Shown here one piece after another: positions 49,386-55,616 of a stretch of 64,000 nucleotides of DNA (positions within the stretch are counted from its first letter, which is position 1; every line of letters starts with the position of its first letter). A program made the translations under genes and the position numbers. The DNA is taken from contig CAMWVE010000007.1 of assembly GCA_947177685.1 (NCBI GenBank), positions 30,454-94,453 on the forward strand, read 5' to 3'. The notes beneath the pieces are model-generated. The model saw only the letters and a list, made by a program, of their open reading frames with translations. It was not told the DNA's origin and ran no database searches. This DNA is from an uncultured Porphyromonadaceae bacterium (lineage in GTDB: Bacteria > Bacteroidota > Bacteroidia > Bacteroidales > Muribaculaceae).

Positions 49386-50527
49386 CAGTTCTTTCCAAGT
49401 TTAAGGGTCCGTAAAATCTGTTCAACGGTGCGCTCCACGTTTGCCGCTGCCACGTCGGGCATCAGCGCTTCACTGAGCGACATGGGCGCGGGAATGACGG
49501 GGAACACTGCCGCAAAGCCGGTTTCTTCGAGCAGCTGAACGGCGTCGGGCTGCAGACTGCCTCCCACGGCTATCACCGGCACTCCGAAACGGCGGCAATG
49601 TCGCAATACTCCAGCCGGGGTCTTGCCCATAGGTGTCTGCGTGTCAAGGCGTCCCTCGCCGGTGAAAGCGAGGTCGGCATCGGTCAGGCATCGGTCGAAA
49701 CCTATGGCTTCAAGCACCATCTCCACGCCCGGCTCGAGGGTAGCCTCCAGAAAGGCGAGAAAGGCGAATCCGAGTCCGCCGGCAGCTCCCGCTCCGGGAT
49801 ATGTAGAGAGGTCGGTACCTTTCAACTCTTCCACCACCCGGGCAAACGAGGCAAGCGAGCGGTCGAGCGCCTCGGTCATGGCGGTGTCAGCGCCTTTCTG
49901 CGGACCAAACACATGGCTGGCACCACTGGGTCCGGTGAGCGGATTGGTGACATCGCAGGCAACGGTGAAGCTGCACTCAGCCAATTGTGGCAGTACCTCG
50001 GAAGTATCGATAAAGGCGATACGCCCTGTGGCGCCACCCCCTTCGGCAACATCCGTGCCCTCCTTGTCAAGGAACCGGAAACCGAGTGCGCGCAACATGC
50101 CGGTGCCGGCATCGTTGGTAGCGCTTCCACCTATACCAATGAGGAACTTGCGGCAACCGCGGGCTATGGCATCGCGGATAAGCTCGCCTGTGCCGCGCGA
50201 TGTGGTTATCCATGGATTACGCTTTTGCGGTGGCACCAGCGGGAGTCCGCTCGCAGCAGCCATCTCAATGATGGCAGTGTCGCCCGAAATGCCGTAGGCT
50301 GCCTCAACCTTGTCGCCGAGCGGACCGGTAACAACGGCTGTTACGATCTCTCCGCCGGTGGCGCCGACCACAGCCTCCACAGTACCTTCGCCACCGTCAG
50401 CCACCGGCACGACAACCGTCTCCACCTGCGGAAACACTTTTTTTGCCCCTCTTGAGGCAGCTTCGCCAACCTCAATGCTTGTGAGTGACCCCTTGAAGGA
50501 GTCGAAAGCAAACAGAATTTTTTTCAT
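49385..50527 (-). CDS. Glycerate 2-kinase (GarK/GlxK family)
   Basis: Phosphorylates D-glycerate to a phosphoglycerate entering glycolysis. 380 residues from the ATG at 50525-50527, which gives the canonical start 'MKKILFAFDSFKGSLTS'. Other family segments are 'GGEGTVEAVV', 'GIGGSATNDAGTGML', 'VACDVTNPLTGPSGASHVFGPQKGA' and 'FTGEGRLDTQTPMGKTPAGV'. The frame stays open 35 codons upstream through the GAC-type repeat, giving a meaningless 'SDLSDMSDMSD' stretch, so I reject the longer start. Confidence 0.94.
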   Translation of the reverse strand: MKKILFAFDSFKGSLTSIEVGEAASRGAKKVFPQVETVVVPVADGGEGTVEAVVGATGGEIVTAVVTGPLGDKVEAAYGISGDTAIIEMAAASGLPLVPPQKRNPWITTSRGTGELIRDAIARGCRKFLIGIGGSATNDAGTGMLRALGFRFLDKEGTDVAEGGGATGRIAFIDTSEVLPQLAECSFTVACDVTNPLTGPSGASHVFGPQKGADTAMTEALDRSLASFARVVEELKGTDLSTYPGAGAAGGLGFAFLAFLEATLEPGVEMVLEAIGFDRCLTDADLAFTGEGRLDTQTPMGKTPAGVLRHCRRFGVPVIAVGGSLQPDAVQLLEETGFAAVFPVIPAPMSLSEALMPDVAAANVERTVEQILRTLKLGKN

Positions 50528-50549
50528 GCGCTTGTTTATTTTATAGTCC

Positions 50550-50585
50550 GACATGTCCGACATGTCTGACAAGTCTGACCGGTCG
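50550..50585. repeat. Nine-base-period GAC-type intergenic repeat array (copy 2)
   Basis: Four units, GACATGTCC, GACATGTCT, GACAAGTCT and GACCGGTCG, exactly 9 bp apart; three contain perfect or near-perfect GACNNGTC palindromes. Located between the glycerate kinase start and the four-helix-bundle gene. Same family as 42675-42743. Confidence 0.88.
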
Positions 50586-50600
50586 TACTTTTCCGCCCGG

Positions 50601-51164
50601 TCAATTATTATTATTTCTTTTTCGATATTCAACTCTTGCTTTCATCATTTGCTCTCGGACACCCCCCTGTTCAAGAAACATTTTTTGCTGTCGTTCTAAC
50701 AACCGCCTCAGCATATATGTTGCCTGATTGATTAGTGTGATTGCCATGTTGCATATCTCTTCTTCATTAAGCTTCGGCAGTAATCCCAGATACTCATTCC
50801 TTAAAGTTTCACTTTTACAAAAGACTCGTAATGGGTCATAACGAGGATGACTTTTTCCCCAAAGAGTTAGATTGTTGACCCGCAGATAGTCCTCATAATC
50901 AATCAGCAATTCCTCCAGACTGGCTTTTGCAACATTTGTAAGCTTTATCTCCGTTTCAGAAGATGTGGTTGCCGCTTTGCTTCCCTCAGCAATGTTCTGC
51001 TTGCCGGAACGTGCGGCTTGAATCATCTGGTCAACCGTTCTATCGCGCTTTTCAAGGAAATGCTCTGTAAAATAATATGTTATGTCATATATCATTTGAG
51101 CAATTTGATATACCACCAGTTGCCTGTAACCTCCTTTTGTTTGCAAAAAAGCACCCGCTTTCAT
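50601..51164 (-). CDS. Four-helix-bundle protein (S23 / 23S rRNA IVP-like family)
   Basis: 187 residues, all helical, with the family pattern 'VYQIAQMIYDITYYFTEHFLEKRDRTVDQMIQAARSGKQNIAEGSKA' and 'TKxNxxxAKASLEELLIDYEDYL'-like second half. The family is named after proteins encoded in 23S rRNA intervening sequences, but in Bacteroidetes it is usually free-standing and of unknown function. A good promoter lies at 51186-51217. The short basic C-terminus ends in NNNN. Confidence 0.88.
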   Translation of the reverse strand: MKAGAFLQTKGGYRQLVVYQIAQMIYDITYYFTEHFLEKRDRTVDQMIQAARSGKQNIAEGSKAATTSSETEIKLTNVAKASLEELLIDYEDYLRVNNLTLWGKSHPRYDPLRVFCKSETLRNEYLGLLPKLNEEEICNMAITLINQATYMLRRLLERQQKMFLEQGGVREQMMKARVEYRKRNNNN

Positions 51165-51185
51165 GATTCACATTTGAATGAGGTC

Positions 51186-51217
51186 CAAAACTATACAAAA
51201 AGAGCCAAAATTCCAAA
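51186..51217 (-). promoter_or_regulatory. Predicted promoter of the four-helix-bundle gene
   Basis: TTTG (51214-51217) followed after 20 bases by TAGTTTTG (51186-51193) on the minus strand; an ideal spacing. The start codon is about 22 bp downstream of the -7 box. Confidence 0.6.
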
Positions 51218-51239
51218 TAAAAATAAGAAATTTTCCACT

Positions 51240-51480
51240 AACGAATATAACATACACCTACAATTCCTACACGGTGCGGCTATCGCGAAGCAAGTGAACA
51301 CCGGTTTCCGAAATGCCCTCCATGTATGGTACGCTCCGTGGTGCGTCCGCTTCCGGATTCCGCAATCTTATAAAGGCTTTGTTCTCGGGATAATAAGCGG
51401 AAGCCATAGCCTTCCGCTCCTTTTTCCATATTAGTCCTATTAGTCTTATTCACCCTATTGGGCTAATAGGGAAAAAAGGA
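51240..51480. other. Structured intergenic stretch with several inverted repeats
   Basis: This part of the 469-bp gap between 51164 and 51634 holds no supported gene; the open frame across it is a chance shadow. It contains the palindrome relative ACGCTCCGTGGTGCGTCCGC (51331-51350), a hairpin AGCGGAAG/CTTCCGCT (51396-51418) followed by TTTTT, and a hairpin CCCTATT/AATAGGG (51453-51471). It is more G/C-rich than the flanks. It could be a degenerate repeat element or a structured RNA. Confidence 0.5.
51331..51350. repeat. Palindromic intergenic repeat (copy 2)
   Basis: ACGCTCCGTGGTGCGTCCGC is the reverse complement of the sequence at 36261-36280 with one mismatch. Confidence 0.7.
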
Positions 51481-51603
51481 GCCCTTCAGGGCGATATTAT
51501 ATTTAACCTTGTACAACCGGAGAGAGTGCAGGAAAAGCTAAAAACTACCGACAAAAAACTACCAACTCTTACATTTTCCCGCATTTTCCCTCCATCACCG
51601 TTG

Positions 51604-51611
51604 TATCTTTG
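51604..51611 (+). promoter_or_regulatory. -7 box for the DUF6291-like gene
   Basis: TATCTTTG, 22 bp upstream of the ATG at 51634. Only T-rich sequence stands at -33. Confidence 0.5.
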
Positions 51612-51633
51612 CAAAAATTTAATTAACACCATT

Positions 51634-52287
51634 ATGAAAAACATCATCATCAAAAAAGAATGGATTGAAATCCTCGAACAGCACTCCACCGAACTGCGCG
51701 ACACCGTTATGGGCGCCATCTATGACTTCGCTCTGCGCGAAAAAGAACCTGAAAAGCTTCGCCCTGAGGCTGAGATAGCCTACAAACTGATTAAGACCGA
51801 GATGGTTACTCTCGACGCAGCTCTCGATTTCGATGCAGCCCGTGAGGCTGCCATACGCAAGAAACGTGCTGCCGAACGCCGTGCCGCAAAAGCTGCGGAG
51901 CAAAAAGCAGAGCAGAAAAAGGAGCGTCAGTCGGCGGAGATCATCACCATAGAGAAGAATCGTACCCACAAATTCCGCCCGCTGCCCAAGTCAGCCGACA
52001 TACCCCTTGTGCCTATCCAGCGCTATGACAATTACTATGACTTCAAGGAGTTTTATGAACTCTATCCGGGCGAGAAAGATGAAGTGGAGCAGGAGTTCTC
52101 GCGCCTGATCTTCCAGTTCGGCGACATTGAGCAGGAGATACCCCGCTTTGCAGGCAGCCTGCAGGTGCAGATGGCATGGAAAGAGTCCATGAAAGCCAAA
52201 GGCTACCGCGTGGCTCCGTTCCCCGCACTCCGCCATTGGCTCACCAACCAGTGCTGGCGCGACCGGTTGCCGAAGATAGGGGTTTAG
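51634..52287 (+). CDS. DUF6291-like protein of unknown function
   Basis: 217 residues from the ATG at 51634 (MKNIIIKKEW), which follows a -7 box directly; an ORF extension to 51526 is upstream of the promoter and rejected. The N-terminal ~60 residues ('WIEILEQHSTELRDTVMGAIYDFAL') resemble DUF6291, found near replication genes of phages and plasmids. A Lys/Ala/Glu-rich coil (about 75-115) follows, then a C-terminal domain ending 'RHWLTNQCWRDRLP'. A replication or DNA-binding role is a guess. Confidence 0.7.
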   Translation: MKNIIIKKEWIEILEQHSTELRDTVMGAIYDFALREKEPEKLRPEAEIAYKLIKTEMVTLDAALDFDAAREAAIRKKRAAERRAAKAAEQKAEQKKERQSAEIITIEKNRTHKFRPLPKSADIPLVPIQRYDNYYDFKEFYELYPGEKDEVEQEFSRLIFQFGDIEQEIPRFAGSLQVQMAWKESMKAKGYRVAPFPALRHWLTNQCWRDRLPKIGV

Positions 52288-52337
52288 TTTTTAGTTGTTA
52301 GTCGGTAGATGTTAGTTGTAGGGACTCCCCGGGGAGT
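52283..52337. repeat. TTAGTTG/GTCGGTAG-type intergenic repeat and 14-bp palindrome
   Basis: TTTAGTTTTTAGTTGTTAGT continues into CGGTAGATGTTAGTTG, followed by the perfect palindrome ACTCCCCGGGGAGT (52324-52337). Similar T/G-rich sequence is found at 54166-54210 and, reversed, at 51537-51570. Confidence 0.6.
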
Positions 52338-52350
52338 AATACCTAATAGG

Positions 52351-52572
52351 TTATGCAATCTTTCCGGTTTCAATTTCGGATTTAAGGAATTGGAAAATAT
52401 AGACTGCACCTTGATAATAAAGACCGCATTCGGGGTCATTGAGCTTGGCGAAAGTGGCTGAAGTATATAGTTCGTCAAGGGCTCGATGTATGTCCCAACC
52501 ATATTCTGCCATAAGCATCTCTGTGAGTTCTGCCGCAAGACACTCTATCTGAAATTGTATATCCTGTGTCAT
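52351..52572 (-). CDS. Small protein of the DUF3990 operon
   Basis: 73 residues, acidic and mostly helical ('CLAAELTEMLMAEYGWDIHRALDELY', 'GLYYQGAVYIFQFLKSE'). It begins inside the stop codon of the DUF3990 gene (ATGA, 52569-52572), so it is translationally coupled. Similar small proteins accompany DUF3990 genes in other gut bacteria. As the last gene of a putative toxin operon it may be an antidote or accessory; this is inference. Confidence 0.8.
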   Translation of the reverse strand: MTQDIQFQIECLAAELTEMLMAEYGWDIHRALDELYTSATFAKLNDPECGLYYQGAVYIFQFLKSEIETGKIA

Positions 52573-53057
52573 AATTCAATATGCTTTAAGAGTTCAACCG
52601 CTTTGGGGGTACCGAAAAAGTATTGGACAGCATGATCACCCTTAAATCTTAGTTCATCAACTAAAGCCGATGCTGACATATAGCCCATTATGAAACGGCG
52701 AATCTGAACACCAACAGTATCATCTGCAATGGGTCCTATAACTATATCGTAAGGATGAGCCGGAATATCTGAATTATTTTTTCTATTCATCACGACAAAT
52801 TCCGCCCATTCCTCGGAGTAGTCAGGGAAAATCTTTATGTTCAACCCATTTTTTATGGCGTACTGTTCGTCAAACTCAAAGCAGGATAATGTGGGAACTC
52901 CTTCGTTTAGAAATCGGGTTGTTCGAACTGCCATATCCATAGCTTGGTCGGGATTGGCATTGAGATAGAAGCCCTGTCCGAAATCCTTACCACGTTTACT
53001 ACATGAGAGATCAATCTTCTCAATAGCAACGTTCGAACCGTGATATAGACGTTTCAT
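52569..53057 (-). CDS. DUF3990 protein, ADP-ribosyltransferase-like fold
   Basis: 162 residues from the ATG at 53055-53057, preceded by an unusually good AAGGAGG-type ribosome-binding site within the end of the previous gene. The N-terminus 'LYHGSNVAIEKIDL' (H6) and 'GKDFGQGFYLNANPDQA' (Y31) match the His and Tyr motifs of the H-Y-[EDQ] ADP-ribosyltransferase group; the third catalytic residue is not certain. An 8-codon upstream start is possible but lacks the ribosome-binding site. It lies between two small genes in a typical toxin-antitoxin-like layout; the target is unknown. Confidence 0.85.
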   Translation of the reverse strand: MKRLYHGSNVAIEKIDLSCSKRGKDFGQGFYLNANPDQAMDMAVRTTRFLNEGVPTLSCFEFDEQYAIKNGLNIKIFPDYSEEWAEFVVMNRKNNSDIPAHPYDIVIGPIADDTVGVQIRRFIMGYMSASALVDELRFKGDHAVQYFFGTPKAVELLKHIEL

Positions 53058-53278
53058 ATCTTTCCTCCTTCCCGTTGGCATATTGCTTGGAGGTCTGAAA
53101 CAGCGTCGTCAATGGACAAGGTATGCTCGGCAGCATAACAGTCGAGAAGGAAATCTATGCCTGTAAATCGACGCAGATATGCATACGCTTGCATATTGGA
53201 GAGGTTATATTGCTGTGCAAAAGCCCCTACACACGCTACTACATATTCTATGCGGTTAAATATTTCTTTCTTGTCCAT
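53054..53278 (-). CDS. DUF3791 protein, candidate antitoxin or regulator
   Basis: 74 residues ('FNRIEYVVACVGAFAQQYNLSNMQAYAYLRRFTGIDFLLDCYAAEHTLSIDDAVSDL'), a helical protein of the DUF3791 family, which is repeatedly found directly upstream of DUF3990. Its stop codon overlaps the next start (ATGA). A 10-bp perfect hairpin stands 15 bp before its start codon. The antitoxin role is inferred from layout. Confidence 0.85.
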   Translation of the reverse strand: MDKKEIFNRIEYVVACVGAFAQQYNLSNMQAYAYLRRFTGIDFLLDCYAAEHTLSIDDAVSDLQAICQREGGKI

Positions 53279-53293
53279 GACAATGTTTTGAAA

Positions 53294-53332
53294 GGCGGTG
53301 CTCCACTCAAAATCAAGTTATAGAGCACCGCC
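53294..53332 (-). terminator. 10-bp stem hairpin between lpxA and the DUF3791 operon
   Basis: GGCGGTGCTC and GAGCACCGCC form a perfect stem around a 19-base loop, followed on the minus strand by TTT. It sits 20 bp after the lpxA-like stop codon and 15 bp before the DUF3791 start, so it can end lpxA transcription and, for readthrough RNA, act as a leader structure. I see no TAnnTTTG promoter between the two genes. Confidence 0.65.
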
Positions 53333-53352
53333 GGATAGTGGTTTAGGGAGAT

Positions 53353-54150
53353 TTATTCGAGTTCGATGGGAACGGCGACAATGCGCATTTTGGCATTGCG
53401 GATGAAATTCATGATGTTGTCACGGATTTCCGAGGGTTCAAGGTCCTCCTCGATACGCTGGAGGGCGTTGAATACTGATGTGCCGCTCTGATAGATGTGG
53501 CGATAGGCTTTTGCAATGTCGTCGATCTGCTCGTCGGTGAACTTCTCTGCGTCTTTGTTCTTGCGCATCACGGCTGCATTGACACCGAAGTAGGTCACGG
53601 GGTTGTGTGCCACGATGATGTAGGGAGGCACGTTGCCGGCTATGCGGCATCCGCCCTTGACAAATACCCAGTCACCGACTTTTGAAGCTTCGTAGAGGAT
53701 GACGTTGGATGAGAGGATCACGCAGCGTCCGACTTCGACACCGCCGGCAAATGTCACACCGTTGCCGATGACGGAGTCGCCTGCAAGATGGCAGTCGTGA
53801 CCGATGTGTGAGTCCGCCATGATGAAGGTGTTGTCACCGATGCGGGTGCCCCCGCTGGTGGCGATGCCGCGGTTGATGATGACATGCTCGCGGATAACGA
53901 CATTGTCGCCGATGTAGCAGTAGGTCTGCTCCCCATTCCAACGGAAGTCCTGAGGATCGGCGCCTACGATTGCGCCCTGATAGATTTTGCAGTTCTTGCC
54001 TATGCGGGTGCCGTTGATGACACTCGCGTAGGGCATGATTTCTGTGTTGTCACCGATTTCGACGTTGGCGTCGATATAGGCGAATGGATATATTTTGACG
54101 TTCTTGCCGATTTTGGCAGATGGGTCGATGTATGCTTTGTCGCTTATCAT
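53353..54150 (-). CDS. lpxA: LpxA-like acyl-[ACP]--UDP-GlcNAc O-acyltransferase
   Basis: Adds the first acyl chain in lipid A synthesis. The 265-residue protein has N-terminal left-handed beta-helix hexapeptide repeats (about 1-190), the catalytic-type histidine H118 in 'HIGHDCH', 'DPQDFRWNGEQTY', and a helical C-terminus. It does not have lpxC-fabZ or lpxD beside it, so this may be a second LpxA paralogue rather than the main copy. It follows the efflux operon by 74 bp and precedes a strong hairpin. Confidence 0.88.
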   Translation of the reverse strand: MISDKAYIDPSAKIGKNVKIYPFAYIDANVEIGDNTEIMPYASVINGTRIGKNCKIYQGAIVGADPQDFRWNGEQTYCYIGDNVVIREHVIINRGIATSGGTRIGDNTFIMADSHIGHDCHLAGDSVIGNGVTFAGGVEVGRCVILSSNVILYEASKVGDWVFVKGGCRIAGNVPPYIIVAHNPVTYFGVNAAVMRKNKDAEKFTDEQIDDIAKAYRHIYQSGTSVFNALQRIEEDLEPSEIRDNIMNFIRNAKMRIVAVPIELE

Positions 54151-54165
54151 GGGGGAGATTTGGTC

Positions 54166-54210
54166 TTTAGTTGTTAATTTTTGTCGGTAGTTTTTTGTAG
54201 GTCGTTGTTA
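54166..54210. repeat. TTAGTTG/GTCGGTAG-type intergenic repeat
   Basis: T/G-rich sequence sharing TTTAGTTGTTA and GTCGGTAG with 52283-52320, and TTTTGTCGGTAGTTTTT with the reverse strand of 51537-51570. It occupies most of the 74-bp gap between the TolC-like gene and the lpxA-like gene. Confidence 0.6.
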
Positions 54211-54224
54211 GCCTGTAGGCTTAA

Positions 54225-55607
54225 TCAGCGACCGCCGCCGAGTGACTGATAGAGGTTGATCACTGCCTGTGCCTGAGCAAGTTCGCAGTTGATGCGACCT
54301 GTGCGGGCAGAAAGGAGCGATGTCTGTGCGGTGAGTACTTCAAGATATGTGGCGCTGCCGGCGGCAAAGAGTTCGCCGGTATATTCCTGAGCTTTAATGA
54401 GGTCCTCGACCTGCTTGTCAAGCAACTCTGCCTTGCGACGGTTGTTGTCATAGAGGGTCAGGGCGTTCGACACCTCGCTTGCAGCCGAAAGGACGCTCTT
54501 TTCAAAGTTGTTGAGCGCCTGTTTCTGCTGTGCTTTCGATGCCTGCAGGCGGGCTATGTTCTGACCGCGCATGAAAATCGGAGCTACCAGTGAGCCGGTG
54601 AGCGAGGCAATCCAGTCGCCGGGGTTCTTGATAAATGAGCCGAAGGAGTTGGTGAAGCCGTAGTTGGCAGTGATGGTCAGCCCGGGATAGAACGCAGCGC
54701 GTGCGTAGTTGGTCTGATAGTAAGCTGCGGCGAGCGATTCTTCGGCAGCGCGCACGTCAGGACGCGATGCGAGCATAGACATCTCCACACCCTGAATGGC
54801 AATCACCGGGGGAGCGTATGACTCGAGTGCGGGGATGGCGAAAGCCTGAGGCTGACGGCGGAGCAGCAGCGCCAGCGAGTTGTTGGTCTCGTGGAGCTGA
54901 GTGCGGATGTCCTGAATCGAGGCGAGGATACTGTAATAGTTAGCCTCGGACTGCATCACGGCAGCTTCGTTTGTACGACCAATAGACTTGAAGTCGCGCA
55001 TGGTCTGGACGTTTTCTTTCCAGATTGTCGCTGTTTCCTCCATCATTTCCAAGGTTGCCTGAAGTGAGGCGATGGCATAGTAGCAGTTTGCCACACCGCC
55101 GATGATCTGCGAGCGGACTGCCTGCGCATAGCTCTGCGACTGGCGGAACGAAGCTTCGGCAGCACGCTTGTTGTTGAGGGTTTTTCCGAAGATGTCGACC
55201 TCCCAGCTTGCGGTCAGCGGAATGGTGTAGTTCCAGTTGGTGAGCTTGCCGTTGGAGACCGATGATGCGCCACCCTGAGGTGCGAGGGCGAGCGAGGGGA
55301 GATAGGCAAGGCGGGCGCCACGCATGTTGGCACGCGCCACCTCCACGTTGAGGCGGGCGTTGTCGAGGTCGACGTTGGCAGCGAGAGCCTCGCGGATGAG
55401 GTCGGCGAGGAGAGGATCGGTAAAGACCTGTTCCCAGCGGACATTGCCGAACGAGGCAGAGTCGACAGGCTGCTGGGCTGCGCGGGCATATTCCTGAGCC
55501 AAGGTGCTCTCCTGCTGATTAATGTTGAATTTCTTCATCTGGCAGCCGGTGAGGGCAGTAGCCCCCATCAGCGCCAGAGCGATGTATGATGTTTTAATCA
55601 GTTTCAT
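54225..55607 (-). CDS. RND efflux outer-membrane channel lipoprotein (OprM/TolC family)
   Basis: The outer-membrane exit duct of a tripartite efflux pump. 460 residues with a lipoprotein signal (C22 in 'TALTGCQMKK') and two OEP repeats of long coiled helices, with 'SWEVDIFGKTLNNKRAAEASFRQSQ' and 'YFxQTNYARAAFYPGLTITANYG'-like segments. It starts 9 bp after the pump gene, so the three efflux genes form one operon. Confidence 0.95.
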   Translation of the reverse strand: MKLIKTSYIALALMGATALTGCQMKKFNINQQESTLAQEYARAAQQPVDSASFGNVRWEQVFTDPLLADLIREALAANVDLDNARLNVEVARANMRGARLAYLPSLALAPQGGASSVSNGKLTNWNYTIPLTASWEVDIFGKTLNNKRAAEASFRQSQSYAQAVRSQIIGGVANCYYAIASLQATLEMMEETATIWKENVQTMRDFKSIGRTNEAAVMQSEANYYSILASIQDIRTQLHETNNSLALLLRRQPQAFAIPALESYAPPVIAIQGVEMSMLASRPDVRAAEESLAAAYYQTNYARAAFYPGLTITANYGFTNSFGSFIKNPGDWIASLTGSLVAPIFMRGQNIARLQASKAQQKQALNNFEKSVLSAASEVSNALTLYDNNRRKAELLDKQVEDLIKAQEYTGELFAAGSATYLEVLTAQTSLLSARTGRINCELAQAQAVINLYQSLGGGR

Positions 55608-55616
55608 AAGTAGTTG

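Noticed and set aside
50550..50632. N-terminal extension of glycerate kinase
   Set aside because: The extension is encoded by the GAC-type repeat; the family start MKKILFAFDSFKGS lies downstream.
51018..51434. Open frame of 138 codons on the plus strand
   Set aside because: It starts opposite the four-helix-bundle gene and runs across a structured gap; low-complexity composition change midway and no promoter support a chance frame.
52284..52538. 84-codon minus-strand frame overlapping the 52351-52572 gene
   Set aside because: It runs in another frame of a gene with clear coupling to DUF3990; no independent support.
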